39,210 nucleotides of DNA from Fimenecus stercoravium (GTDB lineage: Bacteria > Bacillota > Clostridia > Oscillospirales > Acutalibacteraceae). Shown in pieces: positions 23,378-31,023 of the stretch. The position numbers and the translations under genes were made by a program. The DNA is taken from NCBI GenBank assembly GCA_018711545.1, contig DVIC01000032.1, positions 1 through 39,210 on the forward strand, given 5' to 3'. Within the stretch, counting starts at the first letter, position 1, and each line of letters opens with the position of its first letter. The notes beneath the pieces are model-generated. The model made no database searches and was not told where the DNA came from. It worked only from the letters and a program-made list of their open reading frames with translations.

Positions 23378-25222
23378 TCAGTTTTGAATGAAATAGGCTT
23401 CGTACCAGAGCAAGAAGCAGTAGATCGACCAGATTTTTTTCATGTTGTGCGCCGTACCGGCCTTGTGGTCGTCGAGAAGCTTCAGAATAAAGTCCGTATT
23501 GAAAAAGCGCTTTGCGGTCTCGCTTTCAAATGTTTCTTTGACGCGCGCGTAAAATTCGTCACGGCGCAGCCAGTCGTTGAGCGGCGTTAAGAAGCCGGTT
23601 TTGCGCATTTTTGCCGTTTTTTCGGGCAGCTGCTTTGCCGCCGCGCCGCGCAGGGCGACCTTGGTCGTCTCTTGGTTGACACGGTATTTCGAGGGGATCT
23701 GCAGCGCAAGCCGCAGCATCTCGCGGTCAAGGAAGGGTACGCGCAGCTCCAAAGAATTCGCCATGCTCATGCGGTCGGCCTTAACGAGAATATCCTGTAC
23801 AAGCCAGGTGCGGATATCCGCATACTGCATTTTGGTAATGTCATCTTCATTTTTCACCTCGTCAAAATAGGGCTTGGTGAATGCAGAAGGGTCGGGCGCG
23901 TCCACGGGCTGTGCCAGGACTTTATTTACCTCGGCATGGCGGTAGACATAATTGTTGCGGATGTACCGTTTTTCAATGGGGAACTGCCCGCGCATCAAAA
24001 AGCGCTTGCCGTGGAAATTCGGCATTTTAGATGCAAGCCCCGCCAAAGCGCGGCGCAGGGACAGCGGCAAACGCATGTACTTCTCAAAATCAAGCGGTTC
24101 ACGGTAATAGTGGTAGCCGCCGAACAGTTCGTCCGCCCCTTCGCCGGAAAGCACGACCTTGACCTGCTCGCTTGCCAATTTCGCGAGGAAATACAGCGCA
24201 ATGGCAGAGGGGTTCGGCAGCGGTTCGTCCATATAATACTGTACGGCGGGCGTGGCGTCGAAATACTCTTGTGCCGTGATTTTCTTCGTAAAATTCAGCA
24301 CGCCCTCGGTCTTGGCAAATTCCTCGGCAGAGGCAAGCTCCGAATATTTTTCCTCGGCATAGCCTACGGAAAAGGTGCGCACGCGGTTGCGCTTTGCCAT
24401 TTCGTGCACGACGTAGCTCGAATCCACGCCGCTCGAAAGGAAGCAGCCGACCTCGACATCGGCGATGCCGTGCGCAGCGGTCGAGCCGCGGAACGTCTCG
24501 TCGATCAGCGTTTCCCACTCGGCAAGGGACTTTTCATTGTCGATGTCGTATTCGGGCGTGTAATAGCGCGCCGTCTCAAAGCGCCCGTCCTGCCAGGTGA
24601 AATAGGCGCCCGGCTCCATTTTGTAGACGTGCTTGAACAGCGTTTCCGTATTCGGGATATACTCGAAGCACAGGTATTCGGGCAGGCGTTCCTCGTTGAG
24701 CTCCTTTTTGAACAGCGGGTTGTTGAGAAAAGCCTTGATCTCGGAGGCAAACAGAAAGCTTCCCTCGTTTAAGTAATAGAAAAACGGCTTGATGCCGAAA
24801 ATATCGCGCGCGCCGAACAGGCGGTTTTCCGCTTTGTCCCAAATGACAAAGGCGAACATGCCGCGCAGCTTCATAAGCAGGTCTTTGCCCCATTCCTCGT
24901 AGCCGTGCAGCAGCACCTCGGAGTCGGTGCGGGTCTTAAAGACATGCCCCTTTTCGAGCAATTCTTCCCGCAGGGGCTGGAAATTATAGATCTCCCCGTT
25001 GAAAACAAGCACCTTTGTGCCGTCCTCGTTCGTAATGGGCTGGCTGCCGCCGGCAAGGTCGATGATGCTCAGTCTGCGAAAGCCCAGCGACACCTTATCG
25101 TCTACATAATAGTCTTCCTGATCGGGTCCGCGGTGCGTAATGCTCGCCGCCATGGCGCGCACCACCGCTTCATTTTTTGTTGTATCGGGCGTATCGTTAA
25201 GAAAGCCTACAAATCCGCACAT
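23378..25222 (-). CDS. Glutamine-hydrolysing asparagine synthetase (AsnB/AsnH-like)
   Basis: Transfers ammonia from glutamine to an aspartate carboxylate. The start is fixed by the catalytic N-terminal Cys2 (MCGFVGFLND). The glutaminase domain has RRLSIIDLAGG and FNGEIYNF. The synthetase domain has the ATP-pyrophosphatase loop CFLSSGVDSSYVV and SGEGADELFGGYHYY. Full length at 614 aa. It may be the ordinary AsnB, but it sits just after an Asp racemase and an ATP-grasp ligase. In Lactococcus lactis, AsnH amidates the D-Asp of the peptidoglycan bridge next to such genes, so a wall-modifying role is a serious alternative. Confidence 0.9.
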   Translation of the reverse strand: MCGFVGFLNDTPDTTKNEAVVRAMAASITHRGPDQEDYYVDDKVSLGFRRLSIIDLAGGSQPITNEDGTKVLVFNGEIYNFQPLREELLEKGHVFKTRTDSEVLLHGYEEWGKDLLMKLRGMFAFVIWDKAENRLFGARDIFGIKPFFYYLNEGSFLFASEIKAFLNNPLFKKELNEERLPEYLCFEYIPNTETLFKHVYKMEPGAYFTWQDGRFETARYYTPEYDIDNEKSLAEWETLIDETFRGSTAAHGIADVEVGCFLSSGVDSSYVVHEMAKRNRVRTFSVGYAEEKYSELASAEEFAKTEGVLNFTKKITAQEYFDATPAVQYYMDEPLPNPSAIALYFLAKLASEQVKVVLSGEGADELFGGYHYYREPLDFEKYMRLPLSLRRALAGLASKMPNFHGKRFLMRGQFPIEKRYIRNNYVYRHAEVNKVLAQPVDAPDPSAFTKPYFDEVKNEDDITKMQYADIRTWLVQDILVKADRMSMANSLELRVPFLDREMLRLALQIPSKYRVNQETTKVALRGAAAKQLPEKTAKMRKTGFLTPLNDWLRRDEFYARVKETFESETAKRFFNTDFILKLLDDHKAGTAHNMKKIWSIYCFLLWYEAYFIQN

Positions 25223-25254
25223 AGTCCGTTTACCTCGTTATGTTGACGGAACCG

Positions 25255-25971
25255 TCAGCTCGGTTCCTTGATTTTTTTGCCGCAGAACAGGATGCTCGCG
25301 CGCGCTAAGCATTCCATGGAATCCACGATGTCGGGCTGCGTGAGCGCAAAATCCTTGCGGATGATCGACAATTCCGTGCAGCCGAGCACCACCGCGTCGC
25401 AGCCGGCTTTTTTAAGCGCACCGACAATGCGCAAAAATTCGCAGATATCTGCCTTCTCGCCCGCCTTGACCTGATCATAGATGATGTGCATCAGCGAAGC
25501 CTGATCTTCCTTGGCAGGCAGGCGGTAGTCGAGATTGTGCTTTTGGATAACGCTTTGGTACGCGCCCGAAACAACCGTGCCCTCCGTCGCAAGGATGCCG
25601 ATGCACCGTAAATTCGGCACGGTTTTTTCGGCATAGGAGACGGTCTCCTCCAAAATATTGAGAATGGGGATGTCCACACTTTCCTGCATGGCGTCGTAAA
25701 AGTAGTGCGCCGTGTTGCAGGGGATGACAATACAGCTGCACCCGTCCTGCTGCAAGCGTTTTGCATCTGCGATCATCACGGGCAGGGGGTCGGGCTTGGA
25801 GTTGTCCAAAATATACGCCGTGCGGTCGGGGATGGATGCATGGTTCAAAATGACCATGGGAATGTGCTCCTGATCGGTCTTCGCCTCGGTCATCTTGATG
25901 ACGAGATCGGCAAAATAGACAGTCGCCAAAGGACCTACGCCGCCGAGCACGCCCAAAACTTTTTCCTGCAT
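25255..25971 (-). CDS. Aspartate/glutamate racemase family protein, probable aspartate racemase
   Basis: A cofactor-independent racemase of 238 aa. The N-terminus has the family start LGVLGGVGPLATVYFADLV. The two catalytic cysteines are present: IVIPCNTAHYF and VVLGCTELSII. MVILNHASIPDRTAYIL is typical of aspartate racemases rather than MurI. It follows an ATP-grasp ligase by 18 bases, as in the Enterococcus faecium and Lactococcus pair of Asp racemase and D-Asp ligase. I infer that it supplies D-Asp for wall bridges; a free D-Asp role is possible too. Confidence 0.88.
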   Translation of the reverse strand: MQEKVLGVLGGVGPLATVYFADLVIKMTEAKTDQEHIPMVILNHASIPDRTAYILDNSKPDPLPVMIADAKRLQQDGCSCIVIPCNTAHYFYDAMQESVDIPILNILEETVSYAEKTVPNLRCIGILATEGTVVSGAYQSVIQKHNLDYRLPAKEDQASLMHIIYDQVKAGEKADICEFLRIVGALKKAGCDAVVLGCTELSIIRKDFALTQPDIVDSMECLARASILFCGKKIKEPS

Positions 25972-25989
25972 GGAAAACCCTTCTCCGTC

Positions 25990-27201
25990 TTAAAAGTACT
26001 TCTTGAATTTACGGTATTGATTGAAGAACGCCGCCGTTGCGTAAAAGCGGTGCTTGAGATTTTTGTCCGCCTTGTAAAACAGCGGCGACGAAACCTTTTT
26101 CGCCTTATAAAGCGCCTTTGCCTGCGCCTTTAATTCCGGGTCGGATACATACTTCATGATCACGCCCTTGGGCACAACCGTGTAAAGGCAGATGTTGTCC
26201 GCCACGGTGTATTCGGGCAGATTGTCGTAGATGTAGTCGTCTACGATCCACTTAACGGCGTTGAAGCCGCTGCCCGTCACATAGAAGTTGCTGCGTCCCA
26301 AGCGCACATTGATCTCAAAGAATTTGTATTTCCCGTCGCGGCGGTCGTATTTGATGTCGAAATTTGCAAAGCCGACATAGCCGATGTGCTCTAAGAACTT
26401 GGTCGCCGCCGCTACGATGTCGGGGTTGACCTCGTTGATGATCGCAACGGGGTTGCCGATGGCGGTCGGCGTGTGGTCCTCCAAAAGCGTGCGCCCGAGC
26501 GCCGCGAAACGAACCTTCGAATTGCGGTCGCAGTAGCAGGTCAAAACGCGCATATAGGTGTCATCGCCGGGGATCTTGTCCTGAATGAGGAATTTGTAGT
26601 CATAGCTCGACTGCTCTAAATTGCCGAGCATCTCGCGCAAAGACGCTTCGTCGTCAAAGCTGAACACCTTGCGCTTGCCGGGGAATTTGGCGTAGTGGTA
26701 TTTCGCGCTGTTCGCAGGCTTGGCGATAACGGGGTAGTCAAAGTCGAATTGCAGGTCGTTTTCCTTGCCGCATTCGTAGACATAGGTTTTGGGGTAGTCG
26801 AGCCCCAGTTCCTCAAAGATCTCGTAGAACTTGTCCTTCAAAACGATCTCGTTGAGCAGGTCTTCGTTGATGTAGGGAACGATGTAGAAAGGCTCCAAAA
26901 CCGCCTTGCTCTCGATGAGCGCTCGGACGTACCAGTCCCCGCAGCCGAGCACGATGAGCTTCTTTTTCCCCTCAAATTCCCTGCCGACCTCTAAAAGGTG
27001 CTCGATGAGCACCTCCTTGTTTTCAAGACCGGGAAATACGCGGTTCTCGATAATGTCGGAATTGGCGATATAGCCGCCCCTTGCCATGCTCAAAACCAGC
27101 GATTTCACACCGTATTCCTCATGAAAGCTGCGAGCGAGCGAATAGGCGGTGATGTCCGCGCCCAAAATGACGGGTAAAAATTCACGTTCGGCAAACTGCA
27201 T
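25990..27201 (-). CDS. ATP-grasp ligase, probable peptidoglycan D-aspartate ligase
   Basis: An ATP-grasp enzyme of 402 aa that probably joins D-Asp to the side-chain amine of the stem peptide. The N-terminal FLPVILGADITAYSLARSFHEEYG closely resembles the start of the D-Asp ligases of Enterococcus and Lactococcus. ATP-grasp motifs are DYPVIAKPANS, IQDKIPGDDTYM and the metal-binding KFFEINVRLGRSNFY. I choose the ATG at 27201 because GAAGGG precedes it at a good distance; the in-frame ATG at 27225 has no ribosome binding site and lies under 30 bases from the -10 box. First gene of the ten-gene operon, directly before the racemase. Other carboxylate-amine ligases remain possible. Confidence 0.82.
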   Translation of the reverse strand: MQFAEREFLPVILGADITAYSLARSFHEEYGVKSLVLSMARGGYIANSDIIENRVFPGLENKEVLIEHLLEVGREFEGKKKLIVLGCGDWYVRALIESKAVLEPFYIVPYINEDLLNEIVLKDKFYEIFEELGLDYPKTYVYECGKENDLQFDFDYPVIAKPANSAKYHYAKFPGKRKVFSFDDEASLREMLGNLEQSSYDYKFLIQDKIPGDDTYMRVLTCYCDRNSKVRFAALGRTLLEDHTPTAIGNPVAIINEVNPDIVAAATKFLEHIGYVGFANFDIKYDRRDGKYKFFEINVRLGRSNFYVTGSGFNAVKWIVDDYIYDNLPEYTVADNICLYTVVPKGVIMKYVSDPELKAQAKALYKAKKVSSPLFYKADKNLKHRFYATAAFFNQYRKFKKYF

Positions 27202-27250
27202 ATCCAAAAAGCCCTTCTTTTCCATATTATGACATTCATATTATCTGTTT

Positions 27251-27279
27251 ATTATAAGGTATTCCCCACCCGATGTCAA
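27251..27279 (-). promoter_or_regulatory. Consensus sigma-A promoter of the ten-gene operon
   Basis: On the minus strand: TTGACA (27279-27274), a 17-bp spacer and TATAAT (27256-27251). Both boxes are perfect. Confidence 0.9.
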
Positions 27280-27315
27280 ATGTATTCAAGGATTTTCCCG
27301 GCAGCTTAAGAAGCA

Positions 27316-27341
27316 ACGGGATGCCCGCAGGAGCATCCCGT
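27316..27341 (-). terminator. Terminator of the nudix-maf-patatin operon
   Basis: ACGGGATGC and GCATCCCGT form a 9-bp stem just after the patatin gene; TGCTTCTT follows on the minus strand. The T run is imperfect. Confidence 0.65.
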
Positions 27342-27349
27342 CAAAACCA

Positions 27350-28198
27350 TTATTTCCCCAAAAGCCGCAAAATATCCGCCATGACATGCTTGGCGTCGCG
27401 CAGCCCTTCGTAATAGCAGTGCTCGAGTTTTTCGGTGTCGGTGCTGAACTTATCCACGGAAAGCGGATATTCGGGCGCGATAACGACCGCTTTGCCCGCT
27501 TCCTCCAGCTCGCGGCACAGCCGCAGCGATTCGTTGTAGCGCAGGTGCCGCGTGTCGAGCGTTGCGATCATGTTCGGGTACTCGCGCAGCACGCGCGTAT
27601 ACACGTGCCGCAGGGATTCGGGCTTTTTAACATAATCGCGCGGTCTCGTGCGCACGATCAGAAGGCGGTCGCAGCCGTCTTTCAGCGCGCGTTCGACGGG
27701 GATACTGTCCGCCGCGCCGCCGTCAAAATATTTGCGTCCCTCAAATTCCACGGGCGGCGTGAACATCGGCAGCGCCGCCGAGGCCTTCAGCGGGGTGAAA
27801 TCCGTGCCGACGAGCTTGTCTTTGCCGAAATACACCGCCTCGCCCGTTTCGGCGTCGGTCACCACGGTGTAAAACTCCGTTTTATCGCGGAAAAACGCAT
27901 CATAGTCAAAGGGATCGAGTTCCTGCGGGATGGTGTCGTAGATGAAATCCAGCCCGAATACGGACTTTTTGTGGAGAATCGGGTCGATGCCGATATACCG
28001 TTTGTCTTTGACATACTGCGTGTTGACGCGAAGCCCTCTGCCGCGCTGCCCCGATAGGTACGAGACCGCGTTGCCCGCGCCCGCCGAAACACCGATGCAG
28101 TAATCAAAATGCACATCGTTGTCCAAAAGCGCGTCCAACACCCCGACGGTGTAGACGCCGCGCATCCCGCCGCCCTCCAGCACAAGCCCGGTTTTCAT
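27350..28198 (-). CDS. Patatin-like phospholipase family protein
   Basis: A predicted acyl hydrolase acting on phospholipids or related esters. The oxyanion loop LEGGGMRGVYTVGVLDALL, the nucleophile Ser in GVSAGAGNAVSY (GxSxG) and the Asp of the catalytic dyad in FDGGAADSIPVERAL are all present. At 282 aa it belongs to the short bacterial patatins (YjjU-like) common in Firmicutes. No signal peptide, so cytoplasmic or at the inner membrane face. It lies 19 bases after maf. Confidence 0.9.
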   Translation of the reverse strand: MKTGLVLEGGGMRGVYTVGVLDALLDNDVHFDYCIGVSAGAGNAVSYLSGQRGRGLRVNTQYVKDKRYIGIDPILHKKSVFGLDFIYDTIPQELDPFDYDAFFRDKTEFYTVVTDAETGEAVYFGKDKLVGTDFTPLKASAALPMFTPPVEFEGRKYFDGGAADSIPVERALKDGCDRLLIVRTRPRDYVKKPESLRHVYTRVLREYPNMIATLDTRHLRYNESLRLCRELEEAGKAVVIAPEYPLSVDKFSTDTEKLEHCYYEGLRDAKHVMADILRLLGK

Positions 28199-28217
28199 AT
28201 GCCTTCAACTTCCTTTC

Positions 28218-28772
28218 TCAGAACCCAAACGCCTCAAGCTCCCGCGCCGTGCGCGCAAGCGGCAGCCCAACGATATTCAGATAATCCCCGGCCACGCGGC
28301 GCACCAGCAGCGCCCCGCGCCCCTGGATGGCGTATCCGCCCGCTTTGTCCAACGGCTCGCGTGTGCGCACATACGCTTCGATCTGCGAAGGCGAGAGTGG
28401 GTAGAAGGTGACGGCGCTGCGTTCGTAAAACAGCGTCTCGCGCGAACCGTCCGTGATGTAAACGCCTGTGTAAACATGGTGCGTGCGCCCGGAGAGCAGG
28501 CGCAGCATCCGTGTGGCATCCGCGTCGTTTTCGGGCTTGCCTAAGATCTGCCCGGCGCAGACGACCACCGTGTCGGCGGCCAGCACCACCTCGCCGGGGC
28601 CGCAGTCCACCGCCTGTCCCTTGCGGCGTGCCAAACGGCGCACCGCCGCGGCGGGGGAAAGCGCTGCGGGTATGTTCTCATCTGCTTGTGAAACGCGCGT
28701 CACGAACGAATACCCGCCCTGCCGCAGGATGTCCGCGCGGCGCGGCGAAGCGGAAGCGAGCACTAAAATCAT
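28218..28772 (-). CDS. maf: Maf-family nucleotide pyrophosphatase
   Basis: Hydrolyses nucleoside triphosphates, probably cleaning modified or non-canonical pyrimidine or uridine nucleotides; the family is also linked to septum control. ILVLASASPRRADILRQGG is the family signature, followed by the Glu in DENIP, LAADTVVVC and ILGKPENDADA. The C-terminal GGYAIQGRGA is also typical. It is 184 aa. The ATG overlaps the nudix stop codon (ATGA), with GGGAGGG upstream. Confidence 0.93.
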   Translation of the reverse strand: MILVLASASPRRADILRQGGYSFVTRVSQADENIPAALSPAAAVRRLARRKGQAVDCGPGEVVLAADTVVVCAGQILGKPENDADATRMLRLLSGRTHHVYTGVYITDGSRETLFYERSAVTFYPLSPSQIEAYVRTREPLDKAGGYAIQGRGALLVRRVAGDYLNIVGLPLARTARELEAFGF

Positions 28773-29314
28773 ACCAAGCCCTCCCGTACCAGCTGATAGG
28801 TTTTTAAGATGCCGACCTGCGTTTTCGCGTCGGCGATTTTATTTTCCATGACCATTTGAAAAGCTTTTTCAAGCGGGATGCGGCGCAGCTCTAAAAATTC
28901 GTCGTCGTCGGGGTGCTGCGCCGAAAAGGTGAGGTCCGTTGCCAGATACAGGTGGATGATCTCGCCGCAGTAGCCGGGCGTGGGATACAGCTTCCCGAGG
29001 GATCGATAGTCCTGTGCGGCGGCGCCCGTTTCCTCCTGCAGTTCCCGCTTGCCCGCTTCCAACGGGTCTTCGCCGTATTCGAGCTTGCCGGCGGGCAGCT
29101 CGAGAACGACCTCGCCGTAAGGGTAACGGAACTGTTCAACAAACAAAAGCTCCTCTTGCTCGGTCAGCGCGGCAATGCATACGCCGCCCGGATGTTCGAC
29201 GACCTCGCGCTTTGCAGTCCTGCCGTCGGGAAGCATAGCGTCGTCTACGCGCATATTGATAATGCGTCCTTTGTAAATGTAGGATTTGCCGAGCGTTTTT
29301 TCCGTCAGATCCAT
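28769..29314 (-). CDS. NUDIX hydrolase, ADP-ribose pyrophosphatase type
   Basis: Hydrolyses a nucleoside diphosphate linked to another group, most likely ADP-ribose. The Nudix box is complete: GKLEYGEDPLEAGKRELQEETG. The preceding VEQFRYPYGEVVLELPAG and the downstream PTPGYCGEIIHLYLA match ADP-ribose pyrophosphatases of the NudF type. It is 181 aa, preceded by AAAGGAGG. It overlaps maf by 4 bases; both are house-cleaning enzymes. Confidence 0.92.
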   Translation of the reverse strand: MDLTEKTLGKSYIYKGRIINMRVDDAMLPDGRTAKREVVEHPGGVCIAALTEQEELLFVEQFRYPYGEVVLELPAGKLEYGEDPLEAGKRELQEETGAAAQDYRSLGKLYPTPGYCGEIIHLYLATDLTFSAQHPDDDEFLELRRIPLEKAFQMVMENKIADAKTQVGILKTYQLVREGLV

Positions 29315-29393
29315 ACTAATTGCGGCCTCCTTTGCATATATGTGAAATGTGGGACTTGCCCCACAAGTTATCGCCAGAAAGTTGGAGTTTTGT

Positions 29394-30293
29394 ATGTCGG
29401 TCGAGTACGAACCTTTTACTTACCCATATGCCAAGCGGCTTTGCGCGCAGCTGCTGAATAAGTATCCGTTTGCCGCCGTTTCGGTGCTCGGCAGGACGGT
29501 CTCGAAGCGCGCGATCTTTGCGCTGTCTGCGGGCGATGCGTCCGGAGAATCGGTTTTGTTCGTGTCGGGGCTTTCCGGTGCGGACGGTGTGCAGAGCCTG
29601 CTTTTATACCGCTTCTTTGAGCGGATCTGCCATGCGACGGCGCACGACGGCACACTGTGCGGTGTAAAGCTGCGAAAGTCCCTGCGCGGCAGGCGCGTGG
29701 TGATCGTGCCGTGCTTGAACCCGGATGCGCCGGAGATCCGCCGGGCGGGTCCCTTAGGCGCGGGAACATACGCAGGCATGGTGAGCCGCGCGGGCACGGA
29801 GGATTATTCGCACTGGTGCGCCAATGCGCGCGGGGTACATATCGAGCACAATTTTGCCTTCTGCCATACGCCGTACCCGTTTCAGACAGCTGGCGCCAAA
29901 ACAGCAGGGGACACGGTGTATGCGGGCCCCGCCCCCGAAAGCGAAGCGGAAACGCAGGCGCTCGTGCGCCTTTGCCGCAGCACGCCGTTCCGGCACGGCA
30001 TTTTGCTGCACGGCACGGGCGGGCGCATTTTCGGGAGCACGCCCATCTCGCCTGCGACCAACGACGATGTGCCGCTGATGGCGCGCATCCTCGCTGCGGC
30101 AGGGGAGTATACGCTGTCTGCAAAAACGCCGCCGCTTTCCTGCGGGAGCTTCCCCGAATGGTTTTCCGCCGACTGCGGCGCACCCGCATTTGAGCTGTCC
30201 GCCGTGCGCGCCGCCGAGCCGGAGACGCAGGCGGAGTTTGACGCGCTTTGGCAGGAGACGCAGGAGGTCTTGCTGCTGTCGGCTATGCTGTAA
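29394..30293 (+). CDS. M14-like carboxypeptidase domain protein lacking zinc ligands
   Basis: A 299-aa protein with the outline of M14 zinc carboxypeptidases: VLGRTVSKRAIFAL, then VLFVSGLSGADGVQSLLLYRFFE, VVIVPCLNPDAPEI, NARGVHIEHNF, GILLHGTGGRIFG and PAFELSAV. Active relatives have HGxE where this one has SGAD, so the first two zinc ligands are changed; the later His (LLHG) and catalytic Glu (FEL) positions seem kept. It is probably inactive or binds without cutting. I start at ATG 29394, seven bases after GGAG; an upstream GTG at 29349 has none. It converges on the ubiquitin-like gene with only four bases between the stops. Confidence 0.7.
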   Translation: MSVEYEPFTYPYAKRLCAQLLNKYPFAAVSVLGRTVSKRAIFALSAGDASGESVLFVSGLSGADGVQSLLLYRFFERICHATAHDGTLCGVKLRKSLRGRRVVIVPCLNPDAPEIRRAGPLGAGTYAGMVSRAGTEDYSHWCANARGVHIEHNFAFCHTPYPFQTAGAKTAGDTVYAGPAPESEAETQALVRLCRSTPFRHGILLHGTGGRIFGSTPISPATNDDVPLMARILAAAGEYTLSAKTPPLSCGSFPEWFSADCGAPAFELSAVRAAEPETQAEFDALWQETQEVLLLSAML

Positions 30294-30297
30294 AACG

Positions 30298-31013
30298 CTA
30301 TGCGGCCTCGACGGTGTAAACCAGCGTGGTTCGGTATGCCCCAACGGGTACGGCGTCCCACGCCGCCTGTGCGATCGAAAAGGTGACGGCGGCGGAATCC
30401 TGCGCGCCGTTTGTCACGGCGGGGAAGGTTTGGCTGGCGTTTGTGAGCGCGGAATATGCGATCCCCGCGTAGCCCGCCGCCTGGGCTTCTGCATTTGTGA
30501 ACAGCCGTTCGCCCTCGGGCGTGACCGACACGTTCAGCTGCTGCCCGATGCCGAGTTTGGTTTCCACTGTGTACCCTGCATCAATGGGAGCGGTCGTGCC
30601 CCACGCCACCGAGAAATCGGCGGGGATGGTCACGGTATAGGAAATGTCCGTTTCCGAAAAAGTCGTGACCACCTGCGCATCTACTGCGGCGGGGCTGCCG
30701 TCCTCGAACGTTATGGTATAAACCTGTTCGTCGATGAGCATATGCAGGGTGCTGTCTTTTTGAATGTTGTAATCCTGTAAGGTATGGCCGTCCTCTAAGG
30801 TTTTCCCTGCGAAGATCAGGGTCTGTTGTTCGGCGGGAGTCCCGACTTCTTCCTCGATCTTTGCTTTGACGTCATCAATTGTGTCTGTCCGATCGACCTC
30901 CAGAATGATGTGCTTGCCGGTGGGCGTTTTTACAAAGATCTGCATGGCAAAAGCGGGCACGCACAGCGCGTAGAGCAGCACGGCGGTCAATAGAAAACTG
31001 AGCAGTTTTTCAT
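30298..31013 (-). CDS. Exported ubiquitin-domain protein, signal peptide frameshifted
   Basis: After a signal peptide ending in VPAFA, the chain reads MQIFVKTPTGKHIILEVD, a ubiquitin domain of ~74 residues. By hand alignment 48 of the first 70 residues match human ubiquitin. Lys at ubiquitin positions 6, 11, 27, 29, 48 and 63 is kept, as is Ile44; Leu8 is Pro, Arg42 is Thr, Arg72 is Asp, and no RLRGG tail exists. About 140 residues follow, beta-rich (SYTVTIPADFSVAWG, ending TTLVYTVEAA), like repeats of surface proteins. The ATG at 31013 has AAGGGGG before it, but five As follow where six would give MKKLLSFLL in frame; as written it stops after eight codons. The uninterrupted frame starts at TTG 30990. 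Lies 10 bases after murD. Confidence 0.85.
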
Positions 31014-31023
31014 GGTGTCCCCC

